NCBI GenBank assembly: GCA_039619475.1
Contig: CM077116.1
Coordinates: 5,456,001-5,520,000 of the forward strand
Direction of reading: 5' to 3'
Origin: Icerya purchasi
Taxonomy: Eukaryota > Arthropoda > Insecta > Hemiptera > Monophlebidae
DNA length: 64,000 nucleotides
Program-made: the position numbers and the translations under genes
Shown: positions 53,341 through 64,000 of the stretch, piece by piece
Numbering within the stretch: position 1 is the first letter of the stretch
Layout of the letters: each line of letters begins with the position of its first letter
The notes under the pieces: model-generated
What the model was told of the DNA's origin: nothing
The model's input: only the letters and a program-made list of their open reading frames with translations
Database searches by the model: none

Positions 53341-54617
53341 ACGTGTGGCTATAAAATAACAAGATTGCTGCTTCTATAGAAAAACTATGCATTGCACCAA
53401 ATTCGTAGGACTGACAGTTGTGTAGCGTCGAGTCTTTTTTTTCGATTGGCCATGTCTGTAGACATATTAATCTAGCCGTGGCCTTTGTTTATGTAACAGA
53501 TGTTTTTTCGTTTCGCCGAAAAAATGATAAGTATTTTAATAGAGCAACGAATTATCGTGACATTTCATATGAAACATAGAAAAACGGCTATAGAAACTTA
53601 TTTTTTATTAAAAGAAATTGTATATGGCAATGCATGTTTAGCACGTGCCCAAGTTTCTGAGTGGTTTGAGCATTTCCAAGATGCTAAGAAGACACTGAAG
53701 ATTATGCACGCTCGGGTCGCTCTTTTACTCCAAAAACGGATGAAAGTATTGAAAAAATCGCAAATCTGATCCGATCTACCATCGGTTAGCTGTTCGTACG
53801 TCTGCTGAAACTATCGGAATTAACAAAGAATGCGTGAGGCAAATTTTACATAATGATTTTCACATGCGAAAAGTGTGCATGAAAATGGTGCCTAAAATTC
53901 TCACAATCGAACAAAAAAAAGCTCATGAAAATGTTTGTACCGACAATTTCAATGACATTAAAAATGACCCAAACTTCTTGGAAAGTGATACGTAATGAAT
54001 CTCGGTTTTTCACTTATAATCGGGAAGCTAAATGTCAGTCGATGCATTAGAAAGACTCAATTCACCGAAAGCTAAAAAATCAAAATTCGACGCGATGATG
54101 ATTGTTATTTTTCGATACTCATGGGTTTATATACTTTATCTGAGTTCCCGAAGGCTAGAATATTAATCAACATTACTACCCTGGGGTTCTTGCTCAACTC
54201 CGTGAAAAAATAAGAAAGAAATGGCTCGAATTGTGAAAGCGCAAGTCACGGGCTGTATTTACCATGACAATGCACTGGTTCATACTGCATTATCTTTAAA
54301 GACGTTTTTAGTCGACTGTCAGGACCATTCGCCATATTTGCCTGAGCTGGCACGACGTGACTTTTATCTGTTCCCCATGGTCACATCTGCATTAAAAGGA
54401 ATAAAATTTCAGACCACTGAAGCTGTGAGAGGAAACGTGGTACGCGTCATGAAGGAGCTCACAGCAAAAGATTTCCAGCGCTATTTCAGATAATGAAAAA
54501 TTCACACGTACGAGTTGTAAGGATAGAGCAGGGGTATATAATAAAAGAGAATAATAACTAAATATTTACAAATTTAGAATGTTTTACAACATTTGTCTAC
54601 TTAATAGCCACACCTCG
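53339..54617 (+). mobile_element. Mariner element, full length (1,279 bp), inactive
   Basis: Left end CAACGTGTGGCTATAAAATA and right end, reverse complemented, CGAGGTGTGGCTATTAAGTA are matching terminal inverted repeats. The element is flanked by TA on both sides (53337-53338 and 54618-54619), the canonical mariner target duplication, at the end of a TA microsatellite. Length is typical of mariner. The transposase inside is broken by several frameshifts and stops. Confidence 0.92.
53506..54493 (+). pseudogene. Mariner transposase, degenerate
   Basis: Frames read in order: MISILIEQRIIVTFHMKHRK and ARAQVSEWFEHFQDAKKTLK (N-terminal HTH); after a frameshift, DYARSGRSFTPKTDESIEKI; then RTSAETIGINKECVRQILHN (second HTH) and KMVPKILTIEQKKAHENVC; then SDT with ESRFFTYNREAK (first catalytic Asp region); and in frame 54221-54493, CIYHDNALVHTALSLKTFLV (second Asp) and RRDFYLFPMVTSALKGIKFQ (third Asp). 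The last two acidic residues are 30 residues apart instead of the 34 of mariner DD34D enzymes, so a few codons were lost. Not functional. Confidence 0.9.
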
Positions 54618-54619
54618 TA

Positions 54620-54962
54620 TATGTATATATAAATAGATTAATACATAATTACTAGGGAACTCTTATTATAAATTTCAATCAAAATTAATTGATTTTAGGT
54701 ATCAACTTTTTTTCCGTAACGACATATTTTCCTCTTTTTATTTTCATTAGCCAATAGAAATTTATAATTTCATCAAATAATAATAAATACAAGTAAAAAA
54801 ATTTACAGAAACAAGCTTTTATTTTGAAAAAAAAAGGAAAAAAGGTAAACAACAGCGTTTAAAACCTACTTACAATTAGTTATCTAGTTTACATAAATAT
54901 AATAAAGGTAATACTAAAATTATTTCTAGAATATATCATTCAGATCCTGCATGTATAATAAT
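54620..54962. other. Unassigned AT-rich DNA
   Basis: Nothing recognised between the mariner and the next insertion. Confidence 0.45.
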
Positions 54963-54976
54963 TATATTAATTTAAT

Positions 54977-55343
54977 TTTCTTTTTTTCAAATGGGTTCGG
55001 TGCCAGCACTGACCCAACTACATGAGCTTGGATTACCTATTCAGATTCTCAGGCGATCGGAGATAGAGAGTATAAAGGAAAGTAGGAGGGGAATAACGGC
55101 TAGAGATGGGAAGGAAAGGATAAAGGAAGCATTGAAAGGGATAAGAAGATCCAATGTCAAGAGTTCGGCGTATAGATGAGAGCACTCAGGAAAAAGAGCA
55201 GGACATTCAAAAAGAATGTGGTTGGGGTCGCATATGGAGGGAGGATCGGTAGAGTGGAGAGGGCAAAAGGGAGAAGGTGAAAGAGAAAAAGATAAACGAG
55301 AAGAGGGAAGGAGAGAATGGCCAAGTCTTAGTCTGATTAAGGA
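54977..55343 (-). mobile_element. I-group non-LTR retrotransposon, 367-bp 5'-truncated copy with 14-bp target duplication
   Basis: Perfect 14-bp repeats TATATTAATTTAAT flank it (54963-54976 and 55344-55357). The minus strand from 55342 is open to a stop at 55043-55041 and reads LIRLRLGHSLLPSSRLSFSL, ICDPNHILFECPALF and SFILSFPSLAVIPLLLSFIL, which is the cleanest C-terminal finger and C-terminus of this family in the window. About 55 bp of 3' UTR and an A-rich tail (T-rich at 54977-54988) follow. The open frame and exact duplication suggest a recent insertion. Confidence 0.93.
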
Positions 55344-55357
55344 TATATTAATTTAAT

Positions 55358-57985
55358 AAATATGACAACTTTTTTCAAGTGTATATATAATGAAAAAAAA
55401 ATTACTTCTTTAAACGTTTTACTAAGACAAGGTTTTATACTAATTTAATATAATTATTACATATGAATAACGTTATTTGTAAGAGGTAATTTTGGCAATA
55501 GCTTTATTAGAATTCATCCATGTACATTACGCTACCAGGCTGGGTTTTGTTTATTCAGAGTTATCACTGTCAAAACGTTGCTTATTTTATTCTTTTTAGT
55601 ATATTTTTTAAAAATAAAAGCTTCCTTTTAAAAAGTTTTTTTTTTTTTATTTACATCTTTTTAAAAAACTCAATAGATTTTAAACATCCGCGAACGAAAA
55701 CGACAATAACTAGTTCGAATTCTGAAGATAGATATATGTGCGTGGTTCGATAAAATCTATATTGAGGTTTAAGGCTTTCTTAAATTGCAACAAATAATAA
55801 CTTTAAACAAAACAATTATTTAAAATTCTCGGTTTATTAACGCGATGATCAAATTAGTTAATAGGCAGCTAAGTTTTTTACAACAGCAGCATAAAAAAGT
55901 ATCAGTGCATTTTACAAAATCGATGAATATGATTATCCTAAACTTATTTTCACGCGTACTTTTAGTTAATTTATATTATTCGTATTACGAAAAAACTCGG
56001 TTCAATTTAATTGTTTTTTTCTCATTTTTGAAAACTAATTTCGGATGGTTCTTATAAACTGATTAAATTTCAAGCGCGAATTGGGAACGTTTTTGTATTA
56101 AATTTTTAATAGACACACAGAGAAAAAGAGTAATTAATAATAAAACAATTTATTTTATATGCCGACTAGTTATATGTATATATTTTATTTTTTGATACAT
56201 TTCCGCTTTTCATAGTTACATACCACGCGTTACATCGAGTGAAAGTTTGAAAAAAAAAAAAGTGACATCTAAATGAGTAACAATAATTACTGGACCGGAA
56301 AATTGTCGAATTTTCTGTGCGGAAATATGTGCCTTTTCAATTCATTCATTCACATTTTTGGTTTAATATGAAATAAGGTATTTTCTCATTTCCTTTTTTG
56401 AGAAAGAAAATTAATTAAATTAGAAAGGAGATGAAGGCTTACTTAAAATTATTCTGATACCCGAGACACTATCAAGTTTCACTTTTGTCACATCTACAGA
56501 ATTATATGTGCTCAATTACTTTTTCTTTTTGTGTCTCGGTCATTATTCGACGATTTAACATTTGCGAAGAAAATTTGGAAGATAATGTTGACGGTTTACA
56601 TACCAATTATAAAATTTCGAATATATTTCTTCGGGCATATTGTTGTGATCTACATTCGGCCGATCAAATGAGATTATACTTCGCACTGCCTTGTATTAGT
56701 GCTAGTACCGAAGAGGCATATTATCGATACGATTCGATGTGTACAAGCAGTAGAATGTTTGCAGAACAAATTGCTCTAACCATCCTCGTGCGCTATTATT
56801 GTAAATAATTGCAGATTAAGTAGGCCTTTTGTCGGTCTTAGCAGATTCAGAATTATCACTCAAATTTGTTCAAATTTCATCATGGCAGGCATCATCCTCA
56901 AAACTTCCACCAGAATTACATTCCGCCGTTTTATCTTTCATCTTTTTATATTAATGTAAACTTTGTTGATCATTTTCTTGAAAAAGTAGGTAGTACACCG
57001 CTTTTATTTTTCATTATGGCGTTATCTAAACTGAAAAAAGTGTGAGATTGCTTTAATATTATGTTTTTTTTTGTTGTTTTTTTTTTTTTTTTGTAGCACG
57101 AGTATTGTTTTTCTTTTGTACACAGTTAATAAATTTGGGAAACTCTGAAATTTTGAAACTCTAGGTTATACCTCTATAAACTTACAAACATCTTCCGTAA
57201 TTCGCTATTTCATTCGGTTGATACATTTTTCTTTACCTTTTAACCCTTAACTTTTATCGCTGGGGTGAAACCCAAATGCGCGTTCTTGTCGTATATCGCG
57301 AGCGTCGTTATTATTTATAGCGCTTAAATCGTTCGGAAACGTTCTGTTAAATACCTCACGCTATTTGGGATGCAGAACTTTGCAAAAACATAAAATAGCT
57401 CTTTTCAGGGTTGCAACAGCAGCCATATCCAAAGATGACCGGAAAATCTTACTTGTATCATACAGACCAATGTAGAACGAATGACGTAAGTTAAATGCGG
57501 GGTTCTTTACAGATTGACAGTAGACGAAGTCGATGTATACTTGTGCAAAAAACCCACGCTAACGAGAAAAGTACCAAGATTTACGATAGCTTATATTTGC
57601 AGTAAGCAACGTGGAATTACTGCGTATGTAAAAGTTGGTATAAAATATCAATTCCTAGAAGTCAAGGAGAAAGAGAGAATCTCATTCACAAGTATAGTGT
57701 GGATGACTGGAACATATGTGATTAGGGCCCTACCTGAGCAGGGGGTTCAGCGAAATAATAACTGCTTGAATCAAATGGACCGAAATTCCGAATAAATTTA
57801 TTTCTTTTCAATTTTTGACAAAAGAAAAGAAAATTAAAATTTTTATGAATTTTATGGAAACGACTATTTTGTTATTTGTTTTTATTGCAGTGTTAAAATA
57901 CTGCATATACAATAATTGACTACAAGGCTTTAGTGTACCATTTATAAATGATTATATTTCATGATAACACCCCCTTCCCCCCACA
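55358..57985. other. Unassigned DNA, several unrecognised open frames
   Basis: Frames at 55520-55753, 55845-56057, 56485-56808 (107 codons) and 57514-57795 (93 codons) contain no recognisable domain. A poly-T tract lies at about 57063-57092. No transposon was recognised. Confidence 0.45.
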
Positions 57986-57990
57986 CACAT

Positions 57991-58007
57991 GTATATCTAT
58001 ATGTATA

Positions 58008-58098
<91 letters not shown>

Positions 58099-58099
58099 A
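57991..58099. repeat. (TA)n / (CATA)n microsatellite, about 105 bp
   Basis: Long TA run with a few CA interruptions; the longest microsatellite in the window. Confidence 0.95.
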
Positions 58100-58149
58100 A
58101 TTATAAAAATATTTTCGTAACCCGCCTCCGGAAATTTTGGTTTAAATAC

Positions 58150-59545
58150 GGCCCTGTATGTGATGTGGGAATAGCTTGGTTATGCGCTTCCTAGTGTAAC
58201 ACTAGCCCTACAATAGTAGCGGGTGACTTTAATGGTCAGCATACATTGTGCGAATATTAGCAAAAATGATGCTACCGGAGCAGCCTTGACCAACTGGATA
58301 GATCTCATTCATTCTGATATATGATGATCTTAAATAACGTGGAACTTTTTCTTCAGCAAGATCGAAGACCGATACTAATCCAGCACCGTGCTTTATTCTT
58401 TTAGACCAGAATTAATGTCCTATTCCTAATAATAGAACAGTTTTGAGAGCATTTCGTAATAGCCAACACCAACCTCCCATTATCAATGTTGATTCTGAAT
58501 TAAAAACGATTGCATCAAATTCAGTGCGACGCTGGAATTTCAGAAAAACTGACTGGGAGGCTTTTAAGAAGGTGCTAGAGAGTAACGTTCGTTCTATCGG
58601 TCCAGTTCTGTGAACTATAATTGGCGCAGCCAAAAAGAACATCTCTCGCGGATTTCAAAAATCATACGTGCAGATTGGAATGCTAAGTGTACTAAGCTTT
58701 ATAATCTGTACAAGACAACAGATGGCAGGAACGATTTAATCAACGAACTAGAACGAACTAGATGTAGTTTGCAAAGATAAATGGGTAGACATTGTCGCTA
58801 ATACTATTTTTATACGCTCCGGTAGAAAAGCATGGAGATTGTTGAATTAACTTTCAAATAAGGCAATCAACTGAAGGTGGAACGTTAATATAGTGTTTTT
58901 CCTAGATGCTATTGCAAATTGCATGACTAAAAATGTTTTAGCTCAAAAATTAGGAAAGAATTATCAGATTATGAGAAAAATTGATATCAAGTCGATTAAG
59001 TTGAAAAAAGCGGCTGGTAACGTTGGTACTATTTCGTAATCATGAAGTACTTTGAATTAAAGATTAGGAGCTGGCTTTTATATTCGTTTAATTTTACTTT
59101 AAAGTCCAGAAAGTTCCTGTAACTCTTTAAAAATTCATCAGTTATTGCAAGTCTGAAGCAAACAAATTTATCTACATTAACAATATTGCACTGTCAGTTC
59201 AAAGTAAGGAAGTTATCTTGAGAATACGTTAAAAGTCGACTCGAAAATCTTCAACAGTATTTTCAGCAATGGTGACTTCAAATGAAAATAACCAAAACTG
59301 TTACTACATGTTTCTACTTGGCGACAAAACTTACGGATATGCAGTTGAGTATTCTAATGCGGAACCATTAAAGTATTAACCGTAGAATACCTCGGTATCA
59401 TTTTGGACCGGCAAGCATTTAGAAATCAAAACAGCAAAGGTCAAAACTAGAAACAGTGTCGTACAGAAACTCACTGGCACATTGTTCTCCGCTTCAGCGT
59501 TAGTACTGAGAACAGCAGCGTTAGCCTTGGTTTACTTAGCCCCCG
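58150..59545 (+). mobile_element. Jockey-clade non-LTR retrotransposon relic (EN end to RT)
   Basis: Plus-strand readings in order: TIVAGDFNGQHTLCEY (endonuclease DFN motif, about 58205), ATGAALTNWIDLIHSDI, RRWNFRKTDWEAFKKVLESN (EN-RT linker, about 58530), ISKIIRADWNAKCTKLYNLY, FLDAIANCMTKNVLAQKLGK (RT N-terminal region, about 58900), ENLQQYFQQW and MKITKTVTTCFYLATKLTD (palm to thumb, about 59245-59340), RYHFGP where VKYLGI-like sequence is expected, and VLRTAALALVYLAP (about 59500). The order fits a Jockey-clade ORF2. RT motifs A to C are deleted or unreadable and every segment is in a different frame. Confidence 0.72.
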
Positions 59546-59562
59546 GTTTAGTTAAACTAAAC
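59546..59562. repeat. Short perfect palindrome
   Basis: GTTTAGTTAAACTAAAC has two 8-base arms around a central A, at the edge of the Jockey relic. It could be an element end or chance. Confidence 0.35.
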
Positions 59563-61900
59563 AGCCGATTACGTTTTAAACAATAATAAACGATTATTAA
59601 CAAAAAAATCATATTTGTATGACGTAAGTGATTTACTTTTTAGTGTTCAAAATTGTAAAATGTTGTTTCAGATGATTTTGAAGATACTGCTATTTTTTGC
59701 GCCATTGTAATTGACTATTGTTAATTTAAAAATACTCACATTTTTATGATAAATATTAATATAATTATTTCTGAACTTACAATGTTCTTAAATTTTAAGC
59801 AGAAAAAAGTATGCATTTACAGATATTTTGTTTAATGTAAAATTTATTCTCGATCATTATGGGAACAAAATAAATGTCTTTAAAACATATGTATTCGAAA
59901 TGTGTGTTTTTTTAAAAAAATTATATGAATTACAGATACGTATTTAAAATCAAACGATAGAACTTATATGTCTCTGAAATAGCGATAGTAGTTTGGGGGT
60001 TAATAATTAAAACTTATCTCATCGAGAATCTTTCAATCTTTACCGCATGCGTGTATTTTTTTTTTTTTTTTGGTTATCTCTCCATACCGGGACGTAAACA
60101 TTACTTCGGCAGCTGATATTAATTAAACGACAGGAATCGCAGTACTCTTATACACCTTTATTATTATAGGTAACTGTTAACTGTTCGTCGAATCTGCGAT
60201 AAAGAAGTATTCTTTTTATAAGCGGCTTGCTTCTATTACTCAGCGTTTCCTTTGTATCTTTTAGTGTCACTCTCGCTTTCTATTCCCTATGCATGCCTGT
60301 TGCTCTAGTACAGCTTATCCACTCGCGATGCTCGAATACGGTTTAATATCGTTTGATGAACCAGTCATAGCGCACACCAACACTCACTACAAGTGTACAT
60401 TGGCAGCTGCTTCGCGACATGCAGCCAGAAATTGATATGGAAAGTAATACCAGACCGGCAAATTAATTTCGAGGAAGTTCCTGGCGCTAACTACACACTA
60501 TACAATATGGGGGAAAAAAAAACAATACGAACATGACGGGAATGTTGCAGTTTCCATTTTCGGCACTTGAAAATATTGTTGAAGTCAATTAGTGGGAAAT
60601 GATGTTTGCGATAAAGAATTGCGACGGCAAACAAAATATAATTCTCTTAAATCGAACCTTTTCCCGCTATATTATTATTCGTTAGAATTGGCGCGGAATC
60701 GATATTTAGCTGATAAAAGCTGAATCGCACTTGTTGCCGTCATACTTACCGTAAGTTATATTTGAGCTTTCACAAAATGATTCACCGATAGTCGTCGTAC
60801 CATTGTGATCTAGCCCCGGCGTTTAATAACTTTGTCGGTCATTTCATTTCTCTGCGAGTTCTCGATTTCAGCGCAAGATGTAAATCGAACGAATTCCGGT
60901 TAAAGTAGCCGAACCCGGAAACTATTTTGTTTTTAATTTTCAACTGGTTATCTTAAAATTCATCACTTCTGTATCTTTAATGAGCTTTCGATTTTATAAA
61001 CATCTATCTCTAAAAATACTTTTTATCATAGTTCCCCGACAGCCAGGCTCGAAATCTGTTCAATTTAATCCATATACTGCGTCGGACACTGATGAAGGCT
61101 TTCATTAACGACCGTGACGAAGTTGGTTAGTTAATTGTGTTTCGTTGTATAGTATTCCGCTGCCACACATTGAAACTCCCAAAAATTTCATTTGCGCTAG
61201 GTTAATGTCCATAGTTGACGCCCCCTCCCCTCTGAAAAAGAAACCTTTTATTAAATTTGCCTCGAATGATAAAAATTGTTCTATTCCGTCAGACCTTATG
61301 ACGCTACCAAAAATTTTAAACACGTTCCCCTGTAGTGTTTATAAGCATTGATGTTTAGTTCATTCAGAATTACTATATCATTTATTTTTACTCGCACGTT
61401 ACAGGCCATTTCAAAATTAAACAAATGTACAATAAATAGTTCGCAATGAATGTCCCCGTACATGTTCATCTGCGATTTCTTTCGTTAATAACGTATGCGT
61501 GTATAAAAAGAGCGTTAAAGGAAAGAATTATTTAGAATCGACCGCAAATGAATCTTTTTTAAAAATGTATCGCGCTTGTACGAATTACCTTTCCCAGAGA
61601 CTGAGTTGATGAATTGGTTTGTAACGATTTAAAGTTTCAATAGAGCAAAACTATTTTTATTTTCGTAAGTACACTTTTCTAATAGAATCTAGAAAAATAC
61701 GCTGGTTAGTTTCAATTGAAAGAACTCATTTTCTTAAAACGCTACAAAAGTACCCGATTCGCCGCCAAAATCGAAATATATGCGCTGTGATTCGCATCTA
61801 TACCGCGAAGTAAGGTCAACATCGAAACAGACGCTTAATTTTTAAAATAAGGGCCAGCAACGAAGGGGACTTTACAGGAATTATAATGGAATGAAATAAC
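59563..61900. other. Unassigned DNA
   Basis: No gene or element recognised. A T run lies at about 60057-60072. Overlapping frames on both strands at 61105-61351 show no domain. Confidence 0.5.
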
Positions 61901-63240
61901 AGAAATTGGTGTAAGAATAGATTTAATTCTAGTCTGTCGCAAATAAGGATTGTGGAAAATTGTTATGTTATTAAATAGGAGCATACTGTTACGAGTATAA
62001 AGACCAAAAGAAAAAAGCTTAAGATAGACAGGTGGGGTAGGTAGAAGCGATTAAGGGAAGCCGATCGTTGTTATGATAGTGCCGTTGATATTCTCCGTAA
62101 AGGGAAAAAAGTGCCAATTATTACCTCTGATGGTAATTGGACGAGGGATGAAATTAGGAAAATAAGTAAAGGAAAATTACGAATACCGCAATTAGATGAG
62201 ACATGGATTATGCGAAGAAGGCGACTAGAGTGCGAATACGCGTGAACAGTGTCAGGAAGATTGGAAGCGAAAAAAAATTTCGAAAAATAAGTTTTAATTG
62301 AACGAGTGAAACTAATTTGATGTAGAGAATAGTGATAGTGAAAGATGCAGATGTAAAAAAAGGACTAAATTAAAGAACCGAGAAGTAGATGAGAAGATTT
62401 AGTTGAAAACGGTTGTTGGTAATGTAGCGATACTCAAAAGCGATTCAGTCAATTTAACGAGAATACATTTCGGAAAAGACTGACGAGGGCGAAATTTCGC
62501 GAGCTTGAATACATTACTACCAACTGATTAAATATATGAAAGAACTTCATGTGGAAAAATTCCGTACAAAGCCGAATGAGGGTCAAGTAATCAGTGAAAA
62601 AAATATTACAAATGGTTTGTTAAAGATTATTCAAGTGGCGCACGATATTTTGGGAAATAAAGTAAAACAAATGCGTAAGAAGAGATGCATTTCGATCCAA
62701 GAATGCTTCAGATATGATACAAGAAGGTAAGACGTTGAGCATAAGGCTGCCTGGTATATTAAGCATATTAACAAAGATATATTTACTAACTGTGAAAGAA
62801 ATAGAAAATAATTTTCACAAGGAAAAAAGTGAGAGAAAAACAAATCGAAGGGAAGAAAGAAAAAAGTTTTATTTTCATTACATGTTATAGGAAAGAACGT
62901 CGATAAAATAGGAAGAGGAAGCAATGTTGTATGAAGAAAATTTAAGAAGAAGAAGTTCAAACTGCGAGCAGTAAAGAAAGCAGAGTTAGTAGCATTGGGA
63001 TTAAAGTAAAACTCAGTTGTTTGAAGAAGAATTAATAGAGTTTGAAATAGAATTATTGGGAGTTCATCCGTTAAAAAGTAACAGAAAACGATCAGGTGAT
63101 ACATAAGAGAGAAATGGAGAAATAGTTTGCCGAAGGTTTTACGGTTATTAGGTTCGTGAAAAGTAGTGGATTTCACGTAAGTGACGGATTTAAAAGATTG
63201 AGAGAGAAGTAATAAGTTGAAATTTTAAAGGGAACCTTAT
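61901..63240. other. Unassigned, purine-rich plus strand
   Basis: From about 62750 to 63240 the plus strand is strongly A/G-rich, which creates a long low-complexity Phe/Leu/Ser frame on the minus strand (62631-63176). The same asymmetry is seen over the minus-strand I-group elements, so a decayed element is possible, but no motif was found. Frame 62536-62730 (+) is also unrecognised. Confidence 0.4.
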
Positions 63241-64000
63241 GCGGGGGTAAAGCAAACTGTAGGACTAATTAGTCTCCGAGAAGTCTTAGTAGACAAATTG
63301 TATGCCTGATGAAAAGATATATTTTCGAAGACTGTAATTGTTTCATTTCATTTTCCCTTCAGGGTAGCACTCGAGCACAGCGGAGGTCTTTACAATTTCC
63401 ATATAAAATGAAGGCATTATTTGGAGATTATTAAATTTCAAAAAAAAAAAAAAATGGTTGAAAGTATAAAAAGCGCAAATAGTCTACGCACTACACAGTT
63501 GCTTCACAGGATGCCTAAAAAGGACGAAACACTTTGGGCGCTATGCAGCTAACCAGGTACTCGGTGAATGAAATTTAAAGGCAGAGACAACTTTTATAGA
63601 ATTTCAGCTCAACAGACTTGACAGGTATTTTTTTGATACTTTCCGAAGAACGGATGTACGCGGCTGAAATCGAGAATTTAAGCTGTTTTAAATGTCGACC
63701 CAAACCTCTAGCAAAATTGAATGGGAAAAAGAAAAGAGATCGGAAGAAAATCTACTTGAAATACCATTGATGTCGCAAAAGACAGAGAGGATTTTCTTTC
63801 CACTTTTTTTTTATTTTGAGTGCCGTGTGTAGCTACCTGGGCTATTACCACACTATAGCGGTAGGATTGTTAAATGATATAGAACAAACCAGTTGTATAG
63901 AGAGATTGGGTAGTGTGTGTGTGCGTGTGATATTCAAGGACGAGTTAGCCAGAGATGACTGCAAGGACACAATTGCGGAAATTAGAACTTTGAAGGGCAA
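63241..64000. other. Unassigned DNA
   Basis: An A run at about 63440-63454 and a short GT run at about 63915-63929; otherwise nothing recognisable. Confidence 0.45.

Noticed and set aside
56485..56808. A 107-residue gene
   Set aside because: No recognisable domain or signal. A frame of this length is possible by chance in 64 kb on six frames.
57514..57795. A 93-residue gene
   Set aside because: No recognisable domain; composition fits a random frame.
59546..59562. A transposon end at the 17-bp palindrome
   Set aside because: No partner terminus or target duplication was found; kept only as a low-confidence palindrome.
62631..63176. A 181-residue membrane protein on the minus strand
   Set aside because: The Phe/Leu/Ser-rich frame comes from a purine-rich plus strand; no conserved motif, and similar frames arise over decayed retrotransposons.

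Overview
This is AT-rich eukaryotic DNA from an arthropod, most likely an insect with a large, repeat-laden genome. A hemipteran-like genome is a guess from the repeat content, not something the sequence proves. There are no operons, ribosome binding sites, rRNA genes or CRISPR arrays. Almost everything recognisable is transposable-element debris. One segment looks like a live host gene: an 835-nt first coding exon at 20256-21090 (+) encoding a signal peptide, a long acidic glycosylatable region, and the start of a nose-resistant-to-fluoxetine (NRF) domain, ending at a GTAAGT donor. Its downstream exons were not found in the window. A decayed fragment resembling the peroxisome protein PEX10 lies at 1.55-1.97 kb (-).

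Layout. 0-5.1 kb: a 155-bp foldback repeat, the PEX10-like relic, and two minus-strand 3' fragments of RNase H-bearing I-group non-LTR retrotransposons, one carrying a small palindromic MITE. 5.9-7.9 kb: a Jockey-clade element with gag and endonuclease, interrupted by a SINE. 7.9-19.3 kb: a pile of I-group and Jockey fragments in both orientations, including one nearly full-length I-group relic at 10.6-15.1 kb and a tRNA-headed SINE inserted inside an RNase H domain with a 13-bp target duplication. 20-21 kb: the NRF-like exon. 23-27.4 kb: a second copy of the first SINE, a dispersed repeat, another I-group fragment, and a broken copy of a conserved, unnamed animal ORF family. 30-34.9 kb: an I-group tail, a possible DDE transposase relic, a 2.1-kb RTE-clade relic, a third SINE copy and a plus-strand I-group fragment. 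36-41.4 kb: an I-group RNase H split by a 778-bp hAT element with an 8-bp target duplication, an RTE-like 3' piece, a 370-bp element with 17-bp terminal inverted repeats, another I-group copy and a 26-bp minisatellite. 41.4-46.5 kb: a long stretch with nothing recognisable. 46.6-55.4 kb: dispersed repeats, a GC-richer patch with a TATA box, Helitron fragments, a 1,279-bp mariner inserted in a TA microsatellite, and a clean 367-bp I-group insertion with a 14-bp target duplication. 58.1-59.5 kb: a plus-strand Jockey relic. The rest is unassigned.

No multi-gene functional system is visible. The most unusual items are the unnamed conserved ORF family at 26.1-27.4 kb, a SINE family with three copies here, a second unrelated SINE, and several non-autonomous DNA elements whose ends can be placed to the base. 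Family names rest on motif recognition by eye. No database search was run.
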